Below the pieces are notes generated by a model that saw only the letters and a program-made list of their open reading frames with translations, did no database searches and had not been told where the DNA came from. Source: Spirogloea muscicola (lineage: Eukaryota; Streptophyta; Zygnematophyceae; Spirogloeales; Spirogloeaceae). From it: DNA of 64,000 nt. The stretch lies in contig WELB01000050.1 of assembly GCA_009602725.1 (NCBI GenBank), positions 137,136 to 201,135 of the forward strand. The letters run 5' to 3'. Below, piece after piece: positions 30,840-43,050 of the stretch (positions within the stretch are counted from its first letter, which is position 1; each line of letters starts with the position of its first letter). A program made the translations under genes and the position numbers.

Positions 30840-32750
30840 CCTCCAGCCGTGCTTTTGCCCTGCAGCCTTAGCCCATCCTGGCCAAGGGCTTCGCTTGGTG
30901 TAGCCCCAGTAATGTGCAATTTCTCTGCCTTTAGCATGACAGTGCATTTGCTCAGCTTGGCCCCACTTTTATTCACGCGCACCACACGCTTTCCCTTCAC
31001 AGGACATGCCAACAGACTTAAACGTTAGAGGCGTAGTTGACCATGATTGCAGCTGGTTGCCTCCTCAAATAAGCCATATGCACATATGCCCGCTTTATTG
31101 GCCCACCTGTAGTTGCGCAAGATGCAGGACTCTAAGAGGATTTGGCGTGCATGGCCGACGCGGATTCAGCAGCAGGTAAGGAGGCAAAGCAGGTGGCTTG
31201 TGCCGACCATTTCCTCCACGGGCCTGGGAGTTCGACAGCAAATGCAGGTCATGGGTGGTCATGGCTTCCAAGTATGAAAACCTTTGGCGAACAAATGAAT
31301 TGGCTGTTCATGATGTCTTGCATGACTGCATCTTGCAGCTTGAGCATCGTGCAGGTGCGAGCTGAATTATGCCATCAGTGCTCATCTTTCAAGCCATGTC
31401 AAATTCTTCTTTCTGGGCCCCATACCTTAACGTTGGATCCAGTTGAATACCACTTGATGGTGGCTCGCACCTCTTGGCCAACAAGGTCACCAGCAAAAGT
31501 TGCATCACCACTGCTGGTATACTGAAGGAGTATACATCAATGGACCATTGGGTGAGAACTTTAGCTAGCATGATGGGCAGAGGCGAAGCTAGCAGCGCCA
31601 GCGAAGCCACACTCACCAGCTCCTGAAAATCTTTAAGAACCCGAGCCATTACTTTCACAGCCCCTTTAAAAGCAGCAAACGGGCAGCGGGGGGGAAAGAC
31701 GTGTAGTGCGTGATGGGGAGCCTGAGTTGCCAAGTAGAAAGACAAGCACAACTGCAGACGTACATCACCTGCTCCTAAGCTGACACGCTCAGTGACCACT
31801 GGTCAGCAAGTAGAGGGCGCTAATCAAAGTCAAAAGACTGAAACGGTGAATTCAAGTTCTCTGCCACCAACCAAAGCTCGTCCAGTTTTCTGGTGCAAAA
31901 GGAGAGGGTTGGGGAAGGGTGTTACTCGCTTTTGCCAAGTGCTGGTGTCAACGTTCTGGCTGCCCAGATACCAGCAACCGGAAGCACTAGTTCATGTTGT
32001 TACAGAAGTTCCAGGCCAAAGCTATGCCCTCCCGTGGCCAGCTATATGTCGGAGTTACCAAGCAGACGCCGTGGGCATGATGAGCACCTAATTGTTGAAG
32101 GTTGTGCGAGGCTGTGCAGGAGTTCCGCTGTACCTGGGCTGCCATGCTCGCAGCAAGTCTGCAGGTGAGCGCCCTTGTCACAAATGTATTGGAGCAGACA
32201 GAATGCATCTGTTCAGCTGTGGCAAGGTCCAGCTGCTGCCCTCAAGCAGATGCACCTTCAAAGCTGGTGTGGATCATTTACGCACTCCATATGAGGAGCG
32301 AGGGGCAAAGGGGGATGTCACTGAACAATTCTAAGCTAAGTTGTGTAACATAGTACCACATCAAAATCAGCACTACATTAGATTGACATTGACATTGGTC
32401 GTTTGAGGTGGCTTGACAAAAGCACTTTGGGAGATGGCATGATGACATCTCCTTTCCTCAACAGAATCAGCAAATACAAAAGTAGATTGCAAGCTACTTC
32501 AGTAGCTGCAGCATGAAGTGGCCATTCAGCTCTGTGCCTCGCGGAAGCACAAGGTGCTTGATTGCTTTTGCTCTTCCAAGTGCCTCTGCTCAGACAACTG
32601 TCAAGGGCGTAACTATGGGGCTCTCCCATTGAGCAACGTACTTGGTCTCGATAAGATGAGAGCAGTAAGGTTCACAACCCCTCCCCTCTCTAAAGCTCCT
32701 GGACCCTTTCCTTCTGCAACAAAGCACCTGTTGCCAGGGACCAAGGATGC
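30840..32750. other. Intergenic stretch with one LINE tail remnant
   Basis: A type-2 LINE tail remnant lies at about 31,735-31,910 (minus), sharing CACGCTCAGTGACCACTGGT and TTCTGGTGCAAAAG-type blocks with 10.8 and 15.5 kb. A possible small plus exon (EFRCTWAAMLAASLQ before gtgagc at 32.16 kb) has no partners. No gene is called. Confidence 0.35.
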
Positions 32751-32759
32751 ATGGCACAC

Positions 32760-35700
32760 CTACTTAATGGCTGAGAGATGACGTCGTCCTTCGTCATCTG
32801 AATCAGAGTCAGAGGAGCTCAAGCCCGATGAAGACACGCTTCCCACGCTTCCAACAGGTGGTAGCACGAGATTGCGAGGTGCACAGGCAATCGGCACACT
32901 AAGCGGCTTGGAAGGTCGTGGCAGTGCTCGCAAGGTGGCATTGTTAGCCTGCCCAGGGTATGACATGAGTTAGCACACGCAAAGGAGAGAAGCACATCTG
33001 CAGCTAGAAGAAGAAGCAAACGTTCAGACCAAAACAAGGCATAGAACGTCACTCTCTTACGTACCCTGCTGCAGGATGTCTACTGGCCACTACAACAGTT
33101 ATCACTGCATAGCTTCTAGCCATCAAGATTGCAAAGCGTTAAGCAAGTGTATGCCACTTTGTCCTGTCATGAGAGAGCTACCTCTTTATAGAAGGCGTTG
33201 ATCTCTTCCTCAGTCAGTGCATCATCGCCCTCCTCTTCTCCCTCCTCGGTCCATCCAAGCGAGCGCAAGAAGGCAGCTTCCTCTTCCTCCGAGCCCCCGG
33301 CGATAGACAATCGGCTCACCTTCAACTCCCCAGCCTGCTGCTGCTGCTGCTGCAGCTGCTGAGCTGGCAGCAGCTGCTGACCCTGCTGCTTAACCTCATG
33401 AAAGCCGGGCACCTCATTTCCTCGCCCTTCTAGTGCCTGCAGATGTCTGCTGTCATCACTAGGTGTACCATTCTGCAAGAAGGCCACCTCCTGGAGCTCG
33501 ACCTTAACCTGTACCGGGTGATCCTCGTCTAAGCTGCCATTTGGCTGATGACCTCTTGGACTCCCGCCAGCTTCAGCTCTCTGCGCTGCCAGCTTCTTCT
33601 CCTCGGTTGTCCCATCAGCATCCCCAAGACGTGCTCCTGGCGGGCTGTCATTCATGGTCACCTTCCCCCCTGCCTTTTTGCGGAGAGCGTTGAAGAAGTC
33701 GGTCTTGGCCTTCTTCTCTTCCACCGTAGCGCTCGTTGAGATCACAGGCATGGGGCCCTCCTTGGCCTTAAGCCCTGATACAAGCGACACATTCGACCCA
33801 GCAAGCTGCGCCGTCGTGATTGGCAGAGCATGCCGATCTAAAAGCTGCACTTGCTTTCGGGGCCCACTGGCAGTGACCATTCCAGAAACCGTGGCACTTG
33901 CCACTATTGGAAGCGATGCCGAGGTGGCATCCTGGCCCTTGAGTGCTATCTCTTTGGAGGAAGAGGAGCGCATGACCACGAGCTTGCTCCCTGAGGGTTT
34001 TGCAGATGCCTCTGCCCCGCGCGGGCCACCTGACTGCCGTGCAGTGATGGCCGGCGGCGTAGTCGACAATGGCGATGGCAGGTCCGAAGCACGCCCTATC
34101 GAGCCTCCAGGAGGTGCTGAAATTTTGAGCTTGCCCTTGTCCCTCGGGCTTTGACCCTGCTGATATTATCACAGACTTGATCTTCAGTAAGCAAGCTGCA
34201 CAGTCCTGATTGACCAAAGGTGGAAACCATCGCTGGACAGTGGCGCTTTTCTAACAATGTGCCGTTCATTACATGCTTGTCAGATCAGTCCTTGCGACCA
34301 GATGAATATACGCCACCATTACTGGGTAGTACTCATCTCCAAGGGATCACTCCCTATACTAGGCTCACCTCATACTGCAAATCAAGTCCTGTTGTATATC
34401 AGGAGAGAGGCGTGACCCCTAACACATTAGCTCTCGCTAATGCTTCAGCAGAGCGTTGGTTCCCAACATCAAATGGAGGAGGATAAATCTGATCGCTCCT
34501 ATCTGAGTCCTCACCAGAGCCTTTGGCAGTGAAGGCTTCATTGGGATGAGCTGGCGTGATTGCTTCAAGGCGATTTCCTCCAGCCTCTGAGCCTCCAAGC
34601 TCGCCTGCACTCCAGAGTTAGAACAGCAACAACATCACAATCTTTGTAGTCGTATAAGCAATAACACAGGACCTGAATGCGAGTCACCGATTTTAAGATG
34701 ACTACTGCAACAGCTTGTATGAGAAGCCCTGTCCACAGCCAGTCAGTGCTGGTATCAAGTCAAGCTGATACTTCTCAAGCTGATATTTCTTAAGCTGATA
34801 TTTCCTCAGGTACTGAGTCTCAAGAGTAAAGTCAAGCAAGCAGGTATGCCCATGGCCATACCTGCGCCGGCTGTCTGGAACGCCCTGCACTCTGCACAAG
34901 AGCCTCAGCCATCTTCACAGAGGCCCCTCCGGGTACAGCTGGAGTCGGCATGGAACTCAAGGTTGAGACAGAGGAACCCGATACAGGAGGAGAAAGGGCT
35001 GCTGCACTGGCTGCCGCAGCTGCCTGGGCAGCTGCAGCGGCCGCGGCTGCTGCAATGGCGGCCCCTCCTTCAGCAATGGGTAGACTCGCCATCAGCGTTG
35101 ACGGGACCTCTGCAAGCGCCGAGCTCCAACCTTCGGCTGCTGGCGCTGGTCCAGAGCTCAGCCCCATCCCGCTCGAAATGTGCAGCGGCCCATTGGACAG
35201 ACCCCTTGCTGCTCGCGGAACATCGCCGCGCGGGGATACGGCAGAGGACTGCCACAGCGATCGTGGGCTGCCGGCGCTCCCCTGGTTGCCCATACCCAGC
35301 AGAGCGTGGCCTGGAGCCAGCTCCGGCGTGCTGAGGGATGGAAAGTTGCGCTCAAATGTCATCTTGGACATGCCGCTGGCAGCAGCAGCGGCGCCAGCCG
35401 CCGCTGCCGCCGCCGCCGCTGCCGCTGCCGTTGCTGCCGCCGCTGTTGGCGTCACTGCTCCAGACTGATGTTCCCCGGACTTGCGGCGCTCGTTCTCGCG
35501 CTGCTCCTCCGCGAGGAGCCTGCCAGACGGCGTGGAGGCCAGGGACTGCGACCGGCGTAGACCAGGAGCATCCTCGTAAGCACGGAGGACACTGCCGCGG
35601 CGGACAGGGCCAGCTTCCTGCCGGTCCACTGCGTCCCTCTCCCTGTCCCGCTCTATCACTCTGTCCCGCTCCCTCTCGCGCTCCCGTTCGTCGACCTCGT

Positions 35701-36564
35701 GGCTGAGGTCCCGTTGGTCGCGCTGGTCCCGCTGCTCCAGGTGGCTGTCGCGGTGGTGCCCGTTCTGCGTGCGGTCGCGGTCGCGGCCCCAGTCGAGGTC
35801 CGAGGCCTCCTTGTAGACGCGGTGCGAGCTGCTTCGCCCAAAGCTCGGGTACGCCCGCGGCTGCTGGTCGCGGCCGTGTGCATACATGTCGCGATCACGG
35901 TCGCGCTCAAACGACCGCTCTCCGGCCCCCACCCCTCGGCTCCCGGAGAAAAAGCTGGACCCAAAGCGCGGAGGCTCATAGGTGGAGTCGTGGTGCAATG
36001 GTCGCTGGTGCCGCGGCTGGGAGGCCGCCGCCACCTGCCCGTCATCTGTGCCACGCCGCCGGAGCATAAGCATGAGTTCCTCAGTGCATTGAGTGCTCAG
36101 AGGGCCTTACTTTGCACAGCAGACAGCATCTCTCATTACTTTGTCGGCCCCTTAAGCTTAAGAGTTGCAGCAAAGAAGAGGTGTAACGGCATGGCAAGTT
36201 GCATGCTTCTCCCAGAGAATATGCTGCCGCTGCTAGGTCTACAGAGAAAAGTAGAACAGCAGTTGTTTTTCCGCAGAGCACTACAACCATGTGAGCGCCT
36301 TGCACCATGTGACAGACTTGGATGCACGTTCCACGCGCTCCTGCTGGCAACTGACGCCTTTCGGCGCTCCAGGCAGCATGTAAGAGGTGTGCTTGCTGAC
36401 GTACCTTGATGAGGGCCTCCTCCTCCTCCGCTCTGCTGCGAGAGATGGCCGGAGCCAGCACTGGTGCTGGTGTTGGCGCCGTTGATGCTGCCGCCAGCGG
36501 CGCTACTGCTGCCGGTGGTCCCCCGCAGCCATTGCGGAACCAGAGAGAGCTCGCTTCTCTCCAT
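32760..36564 (-). CDS. Vasculin / plant hapless-8-like nuclear protein
   Basis: Five exons in consistent phase: 36564-36405, 36105-34862, 34604-34515, 34156-33182, 32948-32760 (stop TAG), giving about 885 residues. The start MERSELSLVPQWLRG matches the N-terminus of the plant family; FERNFPSL is the FPSL motif of vasculin-type proteins. GWSSALAEVPS, MAEALVQ and LEAQRLEEIALKQSRQLIP are blocks I know from plant members. Near the end AAFLRSLGWTEEGEEEGDD and LTEEEINAFYKE match the vasculin C-terminal block (L-x2-MGW ... LTEDE), followed by a Ser/Asp tail SSSDSDSDDE. Low-complexity inserts are an Arg/Asp/Glu-rich stretch, poly-Ala and poly-Gln. Vasculins are linked to transcription in animals. Function here is inference. 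Family assignment is from remembered motifs, not a search. Confidence 0.82.
34757..34808 (+). repeat. Three copies of a 15-bp unit in an intron
   Basis: CAAGCTGATACTTCT, CAAGCTGATATTTCT and TAAGCTGATATTTCC lie in tandem inside the intron between exons 2 and 3 of the vasculin-like gene. Confidence 0.8.
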
Positions 36565-37500
36565 GCCTGCCGCAGACCATCTTAGGGCCACACCTCAATC
36601 AAGCAATCCCTGCCGCTGTGGAAGTCACACCCCTCCAGCTTCAATCACACAGCAGGGGGCTGCTGGCACACGCAAGGTCCGCGCTCGCGCAAGACCACGC
36701 CAGAGCCGCAGCCGGAGTCACATGCTGGTGGTCGCCTGCATTCGGCTGTCTCCAAGTCGCTGCCCAGTGCCGGCCTGCCGGCGCCAGTGCCTAATGGGAG
36801 CTCGGCGCAGGCCGTCAACGCCAGGGGCAGCGGCCCAGGATGCAGGGCCCGGGGCGAGCGCGGGGGCTGCGCCTATGGCGCCGTGCCGCCACGCATGGCC
36901 GTCGGAAGCTCCGCGACGAGGGGCGTGCTCTGAGCCCTTGGGCCTCGTCCACCTAGTGGGAGCTGCAAGCGCGGCCTCTCCTGCAGCCTCCTTCGCGCGC
37001 AAATGCAATTACGTATGAAGGCCACACGCGGCAGCGGCGCCGGCTGTGAGCGCCGCCGAGCCGCGCGCCAGCAGCGCGTGCGCGGCGGGTGCAGCCCCGG
37101 GAGCAGCCGGCTCGGCCTTAGTCCATCCAGGCCACGACGGGGAGGTCCTCCCGCGCAGCTGCTGGCGGCCCGGAGAGGAGCGCCCCGCGGAGCTCAGTAG
37201 CAGCGCCGCCGCCGTCGGCCGCCGCCGCCGCCACCGCCGCCGCCGCTCCGCCGCTGTCGCCGCCGCTGGCGGGGGCAGGGTTACTATGGAGGAGCAGGTG
37301 GTGCGCAGAGGGATTGGGGGCTGAGGATGGGGAAAATCCCTTCCCTCCCTCCCTCCCCGCGCCCGCATTGCCGTATTTCTAGACCGCTCGCCCGGAAGGA
37401 GGGGGGTCGCGCATCCCTCCCCCTTTGAATCGCGCGAGTTGACAAACAAAAACGCCAGTGGCCCGCAATCGGATCCCGAGGCCCTCGGTCCAGCGGCAAT
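36565..37500. other. GC-rich 5' flank of the vasculin-like gene
   Basis: CGC-rich sequence with triplet runs near 37.20-37.27 kb, probably promoter and 5' UTR. A minus-strand block at 37.40-37.54 kb resembles sequence near 9.43 kb (LINE-associated). No gene is supported. Confidence 0.4.
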
Positions 37501-37689
37501 AAATAGGAGTATGTATTGATTGATGGACGGCCTGAGTGGCCAAGCAGCAGCGGCGGGGGGCTCTGCCCGTGCTTATCATTCGGCCACAGATCCGATTTCA
37601 GGCGCTCTCCGGCCCAGCCAGTCACCGCTGGGCGGATGGGTGACCCGGAGAACGCCGCCCGAAGCAAGGGGACGAAGGCTACGGCTGCT

Positions 37690-38135
37690 GAAGAAGAAGA
37701 GACGGGCTCGCCCATTGAGGATAGGGGCTGGAAAAAGCCAGCCCAGAAAGCAAGCGCGGCCAGATTAACTGGTGAGAAGAAAAGAAAAGAATGAACAAAG
37801 GAAGAGGGGGACTCGTAAACCTGTAGGAGATGGGCCGGGCCGCCATGGCCGCTTGCGGCGGCCACGTCGCGTCAGTTCCTCTCATCACGCTTGTGGCTAG
37901 CCATTCAATGCTTCACCTCTTCATGGGCTGCCCTTATCACAGCCATTACCCACTCGTAGGACGAACTTGCAGTGCCTCAGTCGCCTCACTGCCGCCCATA
38001 CAAGGACACTTGCACTTCTGCCAAGCTCGGCTCCAGCGGCTTGCTCTTCTGCCCAAGCTTAGCCCCAGCGGCGTTCTTCTCCTTGTCCTATCTCTTTTGG
38101 GGCTGGCTTTCACCAGCCCTCGCCCCCTCTGAATG
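37690..38135. repeat. LINE 3'-tail modules
   Basis: Minus-orientation module GGGCTCGCCCATTGAGGATA with AAAGCCAGCCCAGAAAG at 37.71-37.76 kb, fused to AGCGCGGCCAGATTAACTGG (part of the 106-bp-type tail); plus-orientation GGGGCTGGCTTTCACCAGCC near 38.10 kb. From 38,140 to 38,779 I see nothing further. Confidence 0.55.
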
Positions 38136-38779
38136 AGCTTAATCTCCTCTCGGGTGCCTCAATCAGAGGTGTCTCACGCTTTTTCTCCTGCAACCGGCCC
38201 TTCCACTTAGCAACAGAACCATTTGCATGAGCCTGTCATGGTAAGCATGCAAACGGCTCCAGTAGTAGTGCAGGCACAGACAGAGCTGATGACTGGACAA
38301 CAAGTGGCTTTTATCTTGCTATGACATTTCGTAAGAAGCACCATGCTACTGTGATGCTTGGCTACCAGGCCCAGAAATTGATCGCACCACTGCAGGTCAA
38401 CTCTTGACTTTCCGCCAGGTGGTGGTAATTTCCATCGTTTGAATTCTCGGAGTGCTCAAGAGCGTCAGGATGTCACCGTCAGCACTAGGTGCTGGCCTCT
38501 CCACCTAGCACGTACTTGACTGCTTGAGATTGTGAGGATGGCAACGTCGGCTGGATCTTCGGGCTGGGGTTTTGTTCTACCACTTATGCAGCTCAAGCTG
38601 CGTCAACAAATGTAGCAGGTATTGCTTTCCGAAGGGCACTTGCTTGCCTGTACGTATGCATGAGAGGAGTAGCAAGCTCTCAATTGACTCACTTTTCAGT
38701 ACATCCGTTGGCAACGAATATATTAGGTGTGGCAGGAAGTGGGGGTTGGGTGATAGCATTGGAGGACCAATAAACATCA

Positions 38780-40425
38780 TCAGCTGTTCATGGTCGTGTC
38801 CTGTCGGACGCTATCTTCCTTAGACCTGTACACATCTCCTTTGCTACCCAGATTGAAGGTGCTACCTGTGAAAGGGTTGTGAGGCACATTTGAGGAAGTA
38901 AGGAAGGACGGAGAAGAGGTACCTGTGGCACCAAGTAAGGGTAAACCAGCCAGCTCAGGCTGGAGCACAGCCTGAGCCTGCTGCCTGAAGCTAGAATTAA
39001 CACCTCTCAAATTGTCCACCAGTAAGGTAGCTGCACTGTCGCCAAATATCCGAGTCTCGTACTCCTGCAATTGCTTGGCAACGGCTGGACCAAAAGCACA
39101 GCAAGGCAACTCGATTATCGAGATAAGTTAAGTGATGTAGTTAGTAATGATGAACCTGAACAATGACCGCAAAAGCACTGTTAAGCCTTGCCGTATCTGC
39201 AGATTTGAAGGTGCAATAGTGCCATCACCTGCTTCAGTGGTAGCTGATTATTCAAACTGCACGTAATATGTGCACAGTGCAGATGCTTACTTACATAAGC
39301 TAATGCTTGTTGATGGTCGTCGCTCCTTCACCCATAGGTAGCTCTCTGGAAGCCGCCATTGCTTGTGATGCATCAAGAATGCGATAACAACAGCTGGCGA
39401 CCTGTACAAGTACCGCCAATGGTAGTCCAAGTACATTATTCAGGACCAGCACAAAAGGAACGTGCATGGGACATGCTACTTTGCAGCGCAGCTGGACATA
39501 TGAAGTTGGACACGCTTAGCCTACTTGGTGAAATCATTGGAGCTGATACAGGGAGGCGTCTAATCCACCTTCTTAGTATGTGGTCAACAACCTGAGACAG
39601 CTATGGCAGAGTTCCAATGTTCAATACCACACCTGTTCTGACCAGACATACAGTGGACCAGAATGCGCTGTTTCTCGTGCCCTGCTTGCTCTGTCAATGC
39701 CAATTTCTGATAATTCAGTTGCGCTCTCTGATGCATTGCTGGTAGTCCCAGTATAGGCGATGCACAATAGCAGCCGCCCGGTATAGGCTCCTATGAGCCA
39801 CTCCATCCTGCTTGCAACCAGAAAGCGAAGGTTGTCAATGTTGGGGAGCTCACCAATGAAGGCCACGCATTCATCAAAGGGGATGCTTGTTCCACCGTTG
39901 TCGTCCTTGATACAGAAGTAGCTGAATGACTTTCGGTACAGATTTTGACACGAGGGAACCGTCTGCACAGTGTCGAGGGCTGGTGCTTTTATTTCTCACG
40001 GAGAGCACCCGTTACGGTTGGCTCCTCACAGCCACTGCTTCTCAGAAGAACACAATAGCTTGTTGTTTCTCCTGAAGCGGGAGAGGGATTGTGATACATG
40101 CAGGCAGAAGCGAGCTTTTGAGACTCTTCTCAGGATAACGCTCAGGGATGTTTTTGTCAGCAGAATGTAGCACATCGTTCTCACTCACATTCAGTATGCA
40201 GTTGATTCCTTGGGCTCGAAGAATCTCTGCACGGGACGCGTTATCATAACTGCCGAGGTACAGGAAGCCCGGAAGTATTTCAGTGCTGAATGCGCTGTGC
40301 TGCTGCACCTTCTCCTCGCCCTCGATCAGGCGGTGGCCGCACACCGCACAGGGCTCGCCATCCGCGTAGTTGTGGTGGTGCTCGCAGATCTCGCAGGGGT
40401 TCTCGCGCTCCCGCTTTCTCATCAT
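38780..40425 (-). CDS. IBR5: IBR5-type dual-specificity protein phosphatase
   Basis: Five exons in perfect phase: 40425-40189, 39962-39854, 39690-39633, 39401-39295, 39084-38780, giving 271 residues (Arabidopsis IBR5 is of similar size). The N-terminus MRKRERENPCEICEHHHNY with CAVCGH is the family's CxxC...CxxC zinc-binding start. EILPGFLYLGSYDNASRAEI opens the phosphatase fold. The P-loop is VHCMSGQNRSPAVVIAFLM, an intact HCx5R with catalytic Cys and Arg. LPESYLWVKERRPS and AKQLQEYETRIFG follow, then a Pro/Ser/Asn-rich tail. In Arabidopsis IBR5 acts in auxin and ABA signalling and dephosphorylates a MAP kinase; its substrate in an alga is unknown. A second ATG lies one codon downstream of 40425. 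All catalytic residues are present. Divergent from the thioredoxin gene. Confidence 0.93.
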
Positions 40426-41269
40426 CCGTGCGCGGCCGCCAATGCCTGGGTGCTCTACGCCCCAGGCACGCTCGACCGCATCACACCCACGACCCCCTGC
40501 TTGGACAGCAAAGCCACCGCCGGTGGTGGAGGGCAGGCTTCACTGGCGCGCCACGGATGGCGGAGGCGCCGCGGCCGCTCGCGCGGGCGCCGTTGCGCGC
40601 CTTGCGAGGCTCAGGAAGTGCAGTTGGAGGTCGGCCCAATGGTCGACGACGGGGCGGAGTGAAGAACAAGTGGCTCTCCTAATGGGGGCAAGGGCTGTGA
40701 GAAGCCAGCCCGAAAAGAATTGACAAGAGTGGGCCGACGCCAGCCGACACGACGGCCACAGTTGCGGCCATGGCTGCCGCCATTCGGAAAAAGTGTCTCT
40801 CCCATTGGGAGGGCCACTTCTCTCTCAAAAGTAGTTTGGCCCCTTCGAACCTTGTCAATTCTTTTCGGGCTGGCTTCTCACAGCCCTTGCCCCCGTTGTG
40901 AGAGCCACTTCTTCTCTCTCTCAAAGGCGGGCAAGGGCTGTGAATACAGCCAGCCCGAAAAGAATGGACAAGGACACCGTTAGAGGGGTTCGCGCCAGCG
41001 GCAGCGGCAATGGAAGAAAGGCTCGTCCAGTAGCGGGCGGCAAAAGCGGTGCCCCTTGACCAGCTCCCGTTCGTCGCTTGCACTGATGTTGCCCAGAATA
41101 CCGAACGTATTGGCTTGACTTGGCCTCCCTTTCGATTCATGCGCACCGCGCGCCTTCTCGCTTGCCGTCAGCAGCCCTCGCCGCGGCGACAGGCGCACTT
41201 GCGAGGCCGCACTGCGGGACCTTTCCTCTGCGTCGCCGCCGCGGCGGCGCGGTTGCGGAAGTGCGCACC
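40426..41269. promoter_or_regulatory. Divergent promoter region IBR5 / thioredoxin, carrying repeat modules
   Basis: 844 bp between the two start codons. It contains LINE-tail modules at 40.67-40.73 (-), 40.85-40.92 (+) and 40.92-40.98 kb (-), and the 80-bp dispersed repeat at 41.10-41.16 kb (GTATTGGCTTGACTTGGCCT ...). The modules at 40.85 and 40.95 are inverted and could form a hairpin. I see no TATA box that I would defend. Promoter role is inferred from position only. Confidence 0.4.
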
Positions 41270-43034
41270 ATGCCAGCCCGTGCTTTGCTACTGCGGGCCG
41301 TCCGCCGCGCGGCGAGCTCCGCGGTAGCTGCGCGTGGCTGTGGCAGCTGCCGGGCCCTTGGAAGCCCTGCCGAAAATGGCCTCCGAAGCACGACATCTCC
41401 GAGAACGTCTACTGTTCACGGGACATTGCAGCTTCAGCGCACAGCGGGGCCACTGTCAGGGCCCTTCGATCGAGGAAGAGCGCTTGCAAGTAAGCACGCA
41501 AGCGCGTCTTTGAGCTGCAAGTCGTCTGTAGAAGCTAGGAGACACAAGGATGTACACAGTCTGCTAAGTGATGTCTTGCGCTACAGAGGCTGTCGTACCT
41601 GCTATTACCGGTCTTTGTAACCTGTCTACATCTGTTCATGCATGACGCGACATGTTAATATGACAATCTTGTATGTAGTCCGAGGAGCTTGAGCATGCAT
41701 GTGAAGGTAACTGATATCTTCGTCGTGCAGGTGGATCTTCCTCCAACGTACTTCAAGTAAAGACGGACAGCGAGTTTGCTGCTGCTCTTGAAGCAGCGAA
41801 AGGTGAGTTGCCCCTGCACTGAGAAGAGCAGTGTGTCTGATCAGTTCCCCTCAAGGTCTGGTATAGAAACCTGAGATGCTTATCTGGCAAGCAGTATAGT
41901 AAAATTTGCCCGGATTAGGAGGTGCCCATTTCACACTGGTCTCTCCCTATTCACTTCAAGGCATTTGATTAACATGCAGACAAGCTGGCGGTTGTCGATT
42001 TTACAGCCAAATGGTGTGGCCCATGTACGATGACAGCCCTCTGCCTTTCCAAATTGACTATGGTGGCCTTAATGTCATGTATCAGCCTACCTAATGGATG
42101 CTTTGTTACCTCAATGAGCTCGACAGGAGCAGGCAATTCTTCCTCTTAGCTGCAAGTAAATATCTTCACACACGCTGACAAGACACTTTCATTGCAACAG
42201 CAAGGATGAGGACTAAGCCAGCACATGCAGCACTGAGGACAGGAGGGTGCAAAGGACATTTTTGCAATATAGTTCTTAGCAATAATTACGTATCTGTGCT
42301 TGTTGCCCTTCCATGTGCTACTTAAGAATGCTCACCTTTTATGATGAGGCTGTCAGGCAGAACAATTGCGCCAGCCTTTGAGCTTCTGAGCAACGAATTA
42401 GATGACGTTGCCTTTGTGAAGGCTGACATCGATGAGGTATGGCTCTGCATGTCAGCCAGTTTAGGCACCTGCTACATCAGATTGTTGCTGATTCATGGAG
42501 TACCAAAGTTGTTGATCAAGCACACCCTATCGCTCCAGAGTCTGTCCTGTCCACTGTTGTATCTTCTATTTGTCATAAGGTGAGGCCTTCCCTGGGGAGA
42601 GTGCACGCTGAGGCAACTCCCTTTGCTAAATGCAGAAGTATATATGACAGTGATCATATTCTAAAGTGTGCTGACAATACTGCATTTGAGCAGGAAGGAT
42701 TGCAGAAGACAGTAGCTGAAGCTGGAATAACTGCTGTGGTAAGTGGCACTAGTGCTGGTGTGCTCAGAAAGACAATTCTCATTTCCTGGTGAAGTTCTCC
42801 CACGTGACTTGCCTGCACATCTGCATGCACACCACAAGCTCTAAAGAGCAATGGGCTTTTGTTGTCCCCTTGTCTGGATCTTTAAAGATGCAATCTGGCA
42901 TGTTGCCCCTGAACATCTGCTGTATTATGCAGCCAACTTTTCACTTCTACAAGACATCCGCAAAAATTGGAGAGTTCTCGGGTGCAGATGTTAAGAAATT
43001 AAAAAACATGGTTACAGCTCTTCGACACAAATAA
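41270..43034 (+). CDS. Thioredoxin with N-terminal targeting peptide
   Basis: Six exons in phase: 41270-41489, 41731-41802, 41980-42024, 42357-42436, 42694-42738, 42933-43034, giving 187 residues. About the first 75 are Arg/Ser/Ala-rich with almost no acidic residues (MPARALLLRAVRRAASSAV ...), typical of an organelle presequence and most like a mitochondrial one. The mature part has AVVDFTAKWCGPCRTIAPAF with the redox pair C-G-P-C split by intron 3, then FVKADIDEEGLQ, ITAVPTFHFYK with the cis-Pro, and a terminal helix KLKNMVTALRHK. All key thioredoxin residues are there, so it should be an active disulfide reductase. It resembles Trx o or h types; the exact class needs a tree. The 3' end may overlap an antisense gene remnant. 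Confidence 0.93.
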
Positions 43035-43050
43035 AAGGTGGTGTGCTCAC

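Noticed and set aside
9000-31000. CRISPR array or satellite from the repeated modules
   Set aside because: Spacing is irregular, copies are in both orientations and they align with LINE ends.
34832-35700. Plus-strand Ala-rich frames opposite the vasculin-like gene
   Set aside because: They are antisense shadows of poly-Ala and poly-Gln codons in the minus-strand exon.
37284-38132. Small genes on either strand near 37.3-38.1 kb
   Set aside because: All frames run through the repeat modules and show no splice or family support.
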